NCBI GenBank assembly: GCA_964571295.1
Contig: CAZNAO010000008.1
Location: 1 to 26,942, forward strand
From: UBA922 sp964571295
GTDB lineage: Bacteria; Patescibacteriota; Patescibacteriia; Magasanikbacterales; UBA922
DNA: 26,942 nucleotides
Reading direction: 5' to 3'
A program made the position numbers and the translations under genes. The notes beneath the pieces were generated by a model. That model did no database searches. It saw nothing but the letters and a program-made list of their open reading frames with translations, and was not told where the DNA came from. The stretch's first letter is position 1; the number at the start of each line of letters is the position of its first letter. Positions 14,916 to 22,397 of this stretch are shown here, piece after piece.

Positions 14916-16334
14916 ATGAAACGATCCGAGGGACTCCTCATGGTGCTCCAAGTACCGCTTGACTATCTGCTTCTCCTGCTCGCGACAGTATCCGCATACG
15001 GCATGCGTTTTTTGCCGTTTTTCGTGGAATGGCGATCGATCCAGTTCGATCTCTCGCTTGAAGAATTTCTGGCGAGAGCAGCGCTTGCGGCGCTTGGGGT
15101 TATCATACTATTCGCATTCGGCGGGCTCTATGCCACTGATCCCAATCGGAAGCTGGGGGATACGCTAAAGCGGGTAACGATCATGAGTACGGTTGCGCTC
15201 GGTTTTGTCTCCTTGGGAATTATTCTTTCGACGACACAGTTTGAGTCGCGTTTCTTGTTGATCGTGAGCTGGGTACTCGTGATCATCTATGTCTCGCTCG
15301 GCCGTATATTCGTGCGCGGAATCAAAGCAATATTGTATCGGGCGGGAATCGGACTCAGGAGAGTGGTGATTGTCGGGGATGAGGCGGTGGGAGAACGGAT
15401 TGCAGGAGAGCTTACCGAGCGAAAGGAGCTCGGGTATCGTGTTTCGAATGTGGTCAAGCATTTCAATGTTCGGGATATGGATGCGGAGAACGAGAAGGGG
15501 CTTGATGAGATTATCTTTGCACATCCGAGAGGTCGGGAGACTGAGGCACTTCGGGCGATCGAATACGCGACCAAGCATCATATTATTTTCAAATATTCTG
15601 CAGACATGTTCCAAGCATATTCGGCAAATGCCACAATCACGGCGCTTGCTGGTATGCCGATGGTGGAATTGAGACGTACTCCGTTGGACGGATGGGGTAA
15701 GGTGTTGAAGCGCTTGTCAGATGTAGTATTGAGCATGTGTTTCATACTCATACTGTCTCCGGTATTACTGCTTACTGCACTGATTATTTTTATGGAAACC
15801 GGTCGTCCGATCCTGTACAAAAACGAACGTGTGGGGTATAAGGGGAACAAATTTTTCACGCTGAAATTCAGATCCATGTACCAGAAAGACAGTACCGGTC
15901 TGCAATTCGGAGCAGGAGGGATTGCCGCATTGAAAAAAGAGCGTGAATTGATTCTGAGCAACAATACGCGACGAGGGCCGATCTATAAGATCGGCAATGA
16001 TCCGCGCGTTACGCCCTTTGGACGGTTCATCCGCCGGTGGAGTATTGATGAGCTTCCACAATTCTTCAATGTGCTGGGTGGATCCATGAGTATCGTGGGA
16101 CCTCGCCCGCATCAGCCGCGCGAAGTGGAGCTATATAAAGATTCCTATCCGACCGTATTTGCGATCAAACCCGGTATTACCGGCATGTCCCAGATTTCAG
16201 GTCGGAGCGACCTCGAATTTGAGGAAGAAATGCGTCTCGATATCCTCTATATCGAGCGCTGGACAGTCTTCCTTGATTTGGTTATCATGCTTAAAACGCC
16301 GTTTATTCTCCTGAAGAAACGGAAAGCGGAATAA
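14916..16334 (+). CDS. Polyprenyl-phosphate sugar-1-phosphate transferase (WbaP/WcaJ-like)
   Basis: 472 residues. It begins lipid-linked glycan assembly by moving a sugar-1-phosphate from a nucleotide sugar to undecaprenyl phosphate. Four N-terminal membrane segments (about 8-30, 55-72, 88-105, 112-130) are followed by a Rossmann-like CoA-binding-type domain (VVIVGDEAVGERI near 150). A fifth hydrophobic segment (268-292) follows, and then the catalytic bacterial-sugar-transferase domain: KFRSMYQKD, RRWSIDELPQFFNVL with the catalytic D378-E379 pair, SIVGPRP (392-398) and GITGMSQISGR. I choose the ATG at 14916 rather than the in-frame GTG at 14880, because a -10 element lies between them. It heads the surface-glycan block. 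The sugar is not predictable. Confidence 0.92.
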   Translation: MKRSEGLLMVLQVPLDYLLLLLATVSAYGMRFLPFFVEWRSIQFDLSLEEFLARAALAALGVIILFAFGGLYATDPNRKLGDTLKRVTIMSTVALGFVSLGIILSTTQFESRFLLIVSWVLVIIYVSLGRIFVRGIKAILYRAGIGLRRVVIVGDEAVGERIAGELTERKELGYRVSNVVKHFNVRDMDAENEKGLDEIIFAHPRGRETEALRAIEYATKHHIIFKYSADMFQAYSANATITALAGMPMVELRRTPLDGWGKVLKRLSDVVLSMCFILILSPVLLLTALIIFMETGRPILYKNERVGYKGNKFFTLKFRSMYQKDSTGLQFGAGGIAALKKERELILSNNTRRGPIYKIGNDPRVTPFGRFIRRWSIDELPQFFNVLGGSMSIVGPRPHQPREVELYKDSYPTVFAIKPGITGMSQISGRSDLEFEEEMRLDILYIERWTVFLDLVIMLKTPFILLKKRKAE

Positions 16335-16434
16335 GTTAAGGCTTAAAAGGCTCTAAAAGCATCAAAGGCTGCAAAGACCCTTTTCCTTTTGTATCCTTTC
16401 CTACACTCTTTGAAGCATTTGCACCCTTTTTGTT
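16335..16434 (+). other. Intergenic low-complexity stretch with AAGGCT repeats
   Basis: 100 nt without a gene. The left half is purine-rich, with AAGGCT at 16338, 16347 and 16365. The right half is pyrimidine-rich (CCTTTT, CCTTTC, CCCTTTTT), so the halves are loosely complementary. No convincing promoter or terminator is seen. Confidence 0.4.
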
Positions 16435-17385
16435 ATGAAAATTGCATTAGTCCATGATTACCTTGCGCAAGATGGCGGTGCGGAGTATGTGCTCCGTCGC
16501 CTGCATCAGATGTGGCCCGAAGCACCTATTTTTACGCTTTTTCATCACAAAGGCTCGGTCGAGGGCTTTGATGATGCTGATATCCGTGAGTCCTATATCG
16601 CGCGTCTCCCGTTCGGGCGAACCAAATATCAATGGTATTTGCCGCTTATGCCGGGAGCATTCGAATCGTTTGATTTCTCGGGTTTCGACGTTGTGATATC
16701 GTCAACTTCTGCATTTGCCAAAGGAATCATTACGCCACCCGGGACAACACATCTCTGCTATTGCCACACCCCGACTCGCTATCTCTGGACCGATACTGCG
16801 GAATATATCGCTGATCTCAAATATCCGAAGGTAGTGAAGCTCATGCTGCCGCGACTCATGCATCGTCTTCGTATCGTCGANNNNNNNNNNNNNNNNNNNN
16901 NNNNNNNNNNNNNNNNNNNNNNNNNNNNNNNNNNNNNNNNNNNNNNNNNNNNNNNNNNNNNNNNNNNNNNNNNNNNNNNNGACGGGCCCATGTATCATGA
17001 TTTGAAAAAACGGGCAAAACCGAATATCACGTTTGTCGGACGAATCAGTGATGAAGAGAAAATGAAATTACTATCCCGTGCGATTGCGTTTATCCATCCA
17101 CAACTGGAAGATTTTGGGATCACACCGATCGAATCGATGTCCTGCGGTCGACCGGTCATCGCGTACGGTAAGGGGGGCGCAGTTGAGACGGTGGTACCCG
17201 GAGTGACCGGTGTATTGTTTTATGAACAGACATGGAACGTATTGTTTGAGGTGATCGAGTCGTTTGATGCTCTCGCCTGGAATCCTGAGGCGATTCATGC
17301 GCATGCACTCAAATTTGGAGGAGGAGTATTCGAAACGCGTCTGAGAGAATTGGTGGAGCGCGAATATGGGAAGCTGGGCGGGTAG
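16435..17385 (+). CDS. GT4-type glycosyltransferase interrupted by an assembly gap
   Basis: The flanks of the gap encode one GT-B glycosyltransferase. The N-terminal part (MKIALVHDYLAQDGGAEYVL and CYCHTPTRYLW) resembles WbaZ-type mannosyltransferases. The C-terminal part has DGP, ITFVGRISD and the donor-binding EX7E motif in FGITPIESMSCGRPVIAYGKGG. Bases 16881-16980 are N, and the frame happens to stay the same across them. By comparison with the related gene at 18591, about 82 residues belong in the gap, where 100 N allow only about 33. The missing part should include the IANS and YPPXD motifs of the family. The apparent 316-residue product is therefore too short. It probably adds a sugar to the lipid-linked glycan begun by the preceding transferase. 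Confidence 0.85.
   Translation: MKIALVHDYLAQDGGAEYVLRRLHQMWPEAPIFTLFHHKGSVEGFDDADIRESYIARLPFGRTKYQWYLPLMPGAFESFDFSGFDVVISSTSAFAKGIITPPGTTHLCYCHTPTRYLWTDTAEYIADLKYPKVVKLMLPRLMHRLRIVXXXXXXXXXXXXXXXXXXXXXXXXXXXXXXXXXXDGPMYHDLKKRAKPNITFVGRISDEEKMKLLSRAIAFIHPQLEDFGITPIESMSCGRPVIAYGKGGAVETVVPGVTGVLFYEQTWNVLFEVIESFDALAWNPEAIHAHALKFGGGVFETRLRELVEREYGKLGG
16881..16980. other. Scaffold gap (100 N)
   Basis: Exactly 100 ambiguous bases, the usual placeholder for a gap of unknown size. It falls in the middle of a glycosyltransferase gene. The paralogue suggests a true length of about 245 nt. Confidence 0.98.
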
Positions 17386-17452
17386 TTCGGAGTCAGGAGA
17401 TTAGTCGTGTATTCTCTCCGAACTTCTGGCTATTGGATCTGAACTATCGACT

Positions 17453-18580
17453 ATGAATGTTGCAATTGATATACGAAATTTACTGGTCCCACGTCTTTCA
17501 GGTGTTGGATATTACACCTGCAGATTGAGTGAAGAATTGGTCAAGGATACCTCGATTGAGTGGTACTTGTATTACAATCAGGGGAAATTCCATGAGCTTC
17601 CGGAAGAGATTGAGGTATTACGAAAACTCCCGAATGTACATATAGTCGCAACCAGGTATCCGAATAAATTGATTAATCTCGCGTTTGCGTTGCGCATAGT
17701 GCGATTGGATCGGATAATAGAGAAGGAGACGGGTATTGCGCTCCAATGGATACTATTTCCCAATTTAGGGTTTGCGCATGTGTCGCGAGATGTGCGTACG
17801 ATACAAGTCGTACATGATATGAGTTTTGAGCGGTTCCCTCGGTACTATTCGTGGAAGATGCGTCTGTGGCACCGCTTACTCTCACCGATCCAGGCGATCA
17901 ATCGTGCGACGTACGTAGTGACACCGTCAGAAAGTACTGCGCGTGATGTGGCGGCCTTGAATAAAATTTCACATTCTCAGATTCGGGTGATTCCACACGG
18001 ACATCGGACACACGATGGTAATGATGCTGTGACCGCTCCACGATTTTCGCTGCCTGAAAAATTTTTTGTCGCACTTTCGACGATCGAGCCTCGAAAAAAT
18101 TTCGAAGGAATCATAATCGCATATAAAGAAAGCGGCCTTTATCGGCAGGGAATCGAATTGGTAATTGCAGGGGGTGTTGGGTGGAAACACGAGAAAATCA
18201 TGAAGCTGTTCAAGAGTATTCCTGGGGTGACGTATCTCGGATATGTTACTGATCATGAGAAACGAAAGCTATTGTCACACGCACTCGGTCTCATATATCC
18301 GAGTTTTTATGAAGGGTTTGGGCTCCCTATACTTGAAGCATTTGAGGCGGGTGCTCCGGTCGTGACTTCTGACTGCTCATCATTGCCCGAGGTTGCAGGA
18401 GGTGCGGCATATCTGGTACGTCCGCATATGATTTCCGATATTGCACATGCAATGCGGGACTTGGCACTCCATGAAGACGTACGGGAATGGTATCGAGGTT
18501 TAGGGAAGAAACGATTGGAAGATTTTTCTTGGATAAAAACGAAAGATGGCATCCTTGAATTGTTACGAGAGACACGATAA
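17453..18580 (+). CDS. GT4-type glycosyltransferase
   Basis: 375 residues with GT-B architecture. The N-terminal domain begins MNVAIDIRNLLVPRLSGVGYY, which includes the acceptor-side glycine loop. VVHDMSFERFP and YVVTPSESTARDV are typical linker motifs. The C-terminal donor domain has LSTIEPRKNFEGII, LVIAGGVGWK, VTYLGYVTD and the EX7E motif in YEGFGLPILEAFEAGAPVV. Family members transfer a sugar from a nucleotide sugar to a growing glycan at the inner face of the membrane. It lies 67 nt after the gapped glycosyltransferase and 10 nt before the next one. It is distinct from its neighbours in sequence. Donor and acceptor are unknown. Confidence 0.9.
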   Translation: MNVAIDIRNLLVPRLSGVGYYTCRLSEELVKDTSIEWYLYYNQGKFHELPEEIEVLRKLPNVHIVATRYPNKLINLAFALRIVRLDRIIEKETGIALQWILFPNLGFAHVSRDVRTIQVVHDMSFERFPRYYSWKMRLWHRLLSPIQAINRATYVVTPSESTARDVAALNKISHSQIRVIPHGHRTHDGNDAVTAPRFSLPEKFFVALSTIEPRKNFEGIIIAYKESGLYRQGIELVIAGGVGWKHEKIMKLFKSIPGVTYLGYVTDHEKRKLLSHALGLIYPSFYEGFGLPILEAFEAGAPVVTSDCSSLPEVAGGAAYLVRPHMISDIAHAMRDLALHEDVREWYRGLGKKRLEDFSWIKTKDGILELLRETR

Positions 18581-18590
18581 TGTGGAATAC

Positions 18591-19676
18591 ATGAAAAAAC
18601 AAACCATTGTGTTACATGATTACTTGCAACATAAAGGGGGTGGTGAGCGCTTGGTCTTGATGTTAGCTCGAGCACTGCATTCAAAGTTGATAGTCGGCTT
18701 TCGCACCGATGGTGCCTTTGATCCAAAAGAATTTGGTGTTGAATGTGAAACGTTGGGACATAGCGTCGACTACCCAGGTTTTCGCTATCTGGCGATTCAA
18801 TGGTGGTTTCGTCGTCGTACCAAATGGCTACAGACATATGATGCCGTGGTGTTTTCTGCGAACTGTATTCAGGCTGCCCGAAACTGTCGCCGCGACGCGC
18901 GTACTATTTTTTATTGCCACACTCCGATTCGTAATGCATACGATTTGTATGGGTTTTATCTATCGCGTATGCCGTGGTGGAAAGCTAGCCTGTACCGAAT
19001 TTTTTGCGCATTCATCCGTTATAACTACGAACGGGATTTACGAAACATTGACATCATTATTGCAAATTCAAAAACCATCCAAGAACGTATCAAGAAATAT
19101 CTTGGACGTGATTCAGTGGTCGTTTACCCACCTATCGATACAAAAAAATTTCGGTGGATCGGTCAAGAAGATTATTACCTGTCGTATGCTCGTGTAGACT
19201 TAGTCAAACGTGTGACCGATATTGCAGAAGCGTTCAAACAAATGCCCGAAAAAAAACTTATCATCGCTTCGACAGGTACAGAGACTGAGCGCCTCAAAGA
19301 AATTATCAAAGATGCACCAAATATTATCTATGTCGGTCGCATATCTGACGATGAGTTGAAAGTTTTGGTGGGTAATTGTATTGCTAATATATATATTCCC
19401 AAAGACGAAGACTTTGGCATGACGGTACTTGAGGGTATGGCTGCGGGCAAGCCTTGTTTAGGTGTGGCTGAGGGTGGATTGTGTGAGACGATTGACCATG
19501 AAAAAGATGGGTATCTTCTTCCTACCAACCCGTCAGTTGATGATATTACTCGTGGTATACAATATTTGAGTCCGGCAAAATGCAGAGAAATGAAAATAGC
19601 CTGTCAACAAAAAGCAGACCAGTTTCGGGAAGAGGTGTTTATCGAGAGAATGAAGAATATTATAGACGGAGTATAA
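18591..19676 (+). CDS. GT4-type glycosyltransferase, related to the gapped gene at 16435
   Basis: 361 residues with the chosen start. The N-terminus has IVLHDYLQHKGGGERLVLML, the same LVHDYL...GG signature as the gene at 16435. Also shared are FYCHTPIRNAY, the IIIANSKTIQERIKKY linker, VVVYPPIDTKKF, IIYVGRISDDEL and EX7E in EDFGMTVLEGMAAGKP. The two genes are probably paralogues in one glycan pathway. The frame is open back to an ATG at 18546, but that would overlap the previous gene by 35 nt. The ATG at 18591 starts right at the conserved domain and is preferred. The next gene lies 84 nt downstream with its own -10 element. Confidence 0.9.
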   Translation: MKKQTIVLHDYLQHKGGGERLVLMLARALHSKLIVGFRTDGAFDPKEFGVECETLGHSVDYPGFRYLAIQWWFRRRTKWLQTYDAVVFSANCIQAARNCRRDARTIFYCHTPIRNAYDLYGFYLSRMPWWKASLYRIFCAFIRYNYERDLRNIDIIIANSKTIQERIKKYLGRDSVVVYPPIDTKKFRWIGQEDYYLSYARVDLVKRVTDIAEAFKQMPEKKLIIASTGTETERLKEIIKDAPNIIYVGRISDDELKVLVGNCIANIYIPKDEDFGMTVLEGMAAGKPCLGVAEGGLCETIDHEKDGYLLPTNPSVDDITRGIQYLSPAKCREMKIACQQKADQFREEVFIERMKNIIDGV

Positions 19677-19726
19677 TTCATGCACACTACGTGTACTCAT
19701 ATCTCGTAGGAGTACAGGTAAAAGTA

Positions 19727-19735
19727 TGATATACT
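19727..19735 (+). promoter_or_regulatory. Extended -10 promoter for the DUF4012 gene
   Basis: TGATATACT (TG-n-TATACT) without a clear -35. A start near 19742 would give a leader of about 19 nt before the ATG at 19761. Confidence 0.4.
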
Positions 19736-19760
19736 GGGCTTCACTACTAGATGTGAACCC

Positions 19761-22385
19761 ATGCCACGCTCATCTCTATCTGAAAATAAAAAACGTGCCT
19801 CCCTTCGTAGATGTGCCAAGTGCGATCGATTGGGACACAATGCACGTACGTGTACCTATGGAAACGTGACCGCTGTGTCACCTGTTTTGGTATCTGAATC
19901 TCCTAAAAAAGTGCCAAAGAAAAAGACTATCATGACGATACCGGTGGTCCAGGGTGAACCCCCTCGGTCTCGTCATGTGGTTTCGCTTAAAAATGAAGCC
20001 CTTGATGCCGCGTGGAATAGTGTGTCGGTGTATCAACCAAAACAAGAAAAAAACAAGCGTCGTGTTCCGGTGGATTTCGCACAGATGGTGCGACAGGCAA
20101 ATCAACCGGTAGAGAAAACAGTGTTTGAGCGTACCTCATCACCCAAAAAACCTACCAGCGATTTCTTTAGAGAAAAGATACAGCTTCCGGTGATTGAGCG
20201 GGATATCCCGATGACGATTGATCCTACGCGAATTTCAAAAAAAGTGGTTCAGGAAGAAAGTATATCGTTGCTTCAAAAAGAAGAGATATTTTTTCCATCT
20301 GAAGAACATGTACCAAATATCTCATTGAGAGAACGCATCAAGGGGGTGAGCGGTACCATTAGAGAATCATTCAAAATAAAAAAATTCGTCATTTCGGCTG
20401 CTATTTTGTCGCTCCTTGTCGCAATACCGTTTCCTGCGGTTGGGTGGTATAAGAAAGTTGAAGATAATACGAATAAGATTGTGGCAGAGAGTACTAATGC
20501 GTTTTTGTCGCTTCAATCGTCGACCCTTGCGGCATTCAATCAGAATTTACCCCAGGCCGAGCATGATTTAAATGATGCACTGAATTCATTCGGTGCAGCA
20601 AAGACCATGGTTGATAGGGAGTATAAAGCCCTCATGTATGTACTTGATGTAGTTCCAGTCGTTGGTACCAAGATCAAAAGCAGACAAGCGCTGCTCGAAG
20701 CAGGTCATTATCTGGCGCTGGGTAACGCATATTTGATCAAAGGAATCGATGCTGCGACCAAAGAAGAAGGTCAGACAACGACTGCACGGTTACAAATTCT
20801 CCGCACCCATATCAGGGGAGCATTACCACAATATGAAGAAGCAGTCGCTCGATTAGACAGTGTTGCTCCAGAAAGTGTTCCGGTAGAATACCAGGAATCA
20901 TTTGTCGAATTCAGGGAACTGTTTCATTCCCTGGTCAGCGATATTAGAAACGTATCCGATGTGATCGGCGGGCTTGAGTTGATCTTGGGAAGCGATGGGT
21001 TCAAACGGTATCTGATTGTATTTCAAAACCAGTATGAATTGCGTCCGACCGGCGGCTTTATCGGAAGTTTCGCAACACTCGATGTGCAGAGTGGAAAAAT
21101 TTTGGCAATCGATATTCCTGGTGGAGGAAGTTATGATCTTCAGGGGCAGTTGAGCGTCTATGTACGCCCTCCGTTACCGCTTCAATTGATCAATGAGCGG
21201 TGGGAATTTCAGGATGCAAATTGGTTTCCGGATTGGACTGCTTCAGCAAAAAAACTTGCATGGTTTTATGAAAAAAGCAGGAATACGACGGTTGACGGAG
21301 TGATTGCGGTTAATGCAAGTGTGCTTGAACGATTACTCCGTATTGTGGGGCCGCTCGAGAATTCCGAATACAACATGCTTTTGGACGGAGAAAATGCGAT
21401 TAAGAATTTGATGTACGAAATAGAAACATACGAAAATATCGACGGAAATAATACGCCAAAAGCCGTATTGTCGGTGCTGTTGGGGCAAATTACGGAAATG
21501 TTGAAAAATGTGAAGCCTGAGCAATTGATTTCCATGGTCACCGAACTCTCGGATGCGCTTAATGAGCGCGAGATACAAGCATATTTTACTGATGCGAGAG
21601 TAGCTTCAACGATTCGGTCATACGGATGGACAGGAGAGATACTTGCAAATGGTGAAAACCAGGATTATCTCATGGTCGTGAATACCAATATCGGAGGAGG
21701 AAAGAGTGATGCGAATATCGTACAAACAGTGGAACATCAGGCAGAAATTGCCGAAGATGGAAGTATTATTGATACCGTGGTAATTACGCGGTCACATGAA
21801 GGGCGTGATGATGCGTCAACACTCATGGGACAGATGAATAGCAGTTATGTCCGTGTATATGTACCTGAAGGATCAGTGCTGATTGATGCAGGTGGATTTT
21901 TGTATCCTGATGATTCATCGTTTAATATTGCTCCATCTTGGTACCAGGATGACCCTGATCTGTCTTCGCTTGAGGCTGAACAGTCGATACATAGTGGGTC
22001 AGGTACGCGAATTGTGAAAGAGTTTGGTAAAACGTCTTTTGGAAATTGGATCGTTACGTATCCGCAAAAACAGACAAAGATTTATTTTACGTATAAACTG
22101 CCATTTAAGGCATTCGATCTCTCGAGCAGTGGCAATACTACGGGGGTGAAAGCATATGTACAAAAATTAATCGATACCACTTATAATACCACTTCACAAT
22201 ATAGTGTGATTTTCCAAAAACAGTCCGGTATCAATAGTGGATTTACACATGCGGTTATTTATCCTGATGGCTGGCGACCGATGTGGAAAACAGGGGATAC
22301 GGTAGACCTCTCTCTCAATGGAGCATCAATTCATGGTATACTATCTCGTGATACCGTGTATGGAATTATTATGAAACACGAATAA
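19761..22385 (+). CDS. DUF4012 membrane protein with N-terminal CCHC zinc knuckle
   Basis: 874 residues. The first roughly 205 residues are hydrophilic, basic and probably disordered in the cytoplasm. Near the start they carry CAKCDRLGHNARTC (residues 18-31), an exact CX2CX4HX4C zinc knuckle. One membrane segment follows at about 209-229, with the rest outside. The outer part includes the DUF4012 signature FQNQYELRPTGGFIGSF (421-437) and a beta-rich C-terminal half. DUF4012 proteins are common in Patescibacteria and in Gram-positive envelope gene clusters; their biochemical function is not established. Zinc knuckles usually bind single-stranded nucleic acid or mediate protein contacts, so its presence on this protein is unexpected. 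The gene follows the glycosyltransferases and precedes another anchored surface protein by 12 nt. Confidence 0.85.
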   Translation: MPRSSLSENKKRASLRRCAKCDRLGHNARTCTYGNVTAVSPVLVSESPKKVPKKKTIMTIPVVQGEPPRSRHVVSLKNEALDAAWNSVSVYQPKQEKNKRRVPVDFAQMVRQANQPVEKTVFERTSSPKKPTSDFFREKIQLPVIERDIPMTIDPTRISKKVVQEESISLLQKEEIFFPSEEHVPNISLRERIKGVSGTIRESFKIKKFVISAAILSLLVAIPFPAVGWYKKVEDNTNKIVAESTNAFLSLQSSTLAAFNQNLPQAEHDLNDALNSFGAAKTMVDREYKALMYVLDVVPVVGTKIKSRQALLEAGHYLALGNAYLIKGIDAATKEEGQTTTARLQILRTHIRGALPQYEEAVARLDSVAPESVPVEYQESFVEFRELFHSLVSDIRNVSDVIGGLELILGSDGFKRYLIVFQNQYELRPTGGFIGSFATLDVQSGKILAIDIPGGGSYDLQGQLSVYVRPPLPLQLINERWEFQDANWFPDWTASAKKLAWFYEKSRNTTVDGVIAVNASVLERLLRIVGPLENSEYNMLLDGENAIKNLMYEIETYENIDGNNTPKAVLSVLLGQITEMLKNVKPEQLISMVTELSDALNEREIQAYFTDARVASTIRSYGWTGEILANGENQDYLMVVNTNIGGGKSDANIVQTVEHQAEIAEDGSIIDTVVITRSHEGRDDASTLMGQMNSSYVRVYVPEGSVLIDAGGFLYPDDSSFNIAPSWYQDDPDLSSLEAEQSIHSGSGTRIVKEFGKTSFGNWIVTYPQKQTKIYFTYKLPFKAFDLSSSGNTTGVKAYVQKLIDTTYNTTSQYSVIFQKQSGINSGFTHAVIYPDGWRPMWKTGDTVDLSLNGASIHGILSRDTVYGIIMKHE

Positions 22386-22397
22386 TCATACTTATTT

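Noticed and set aside
17386..17422. Inverted repeat TTCGGAG ... CTCCGAA after the gapped glycosyltransferase
   Set aside because: Only 7 bp with a long loop and no T run, so it is too weak to call a terminator.
18546..18590. Earlier ATG for the third glycosyltransferase
   Set aside because: It would overlap the previous gene by 35 nt and add residues unlike the family. The ATG at 18591 begins at the conserved HDYL motif region.
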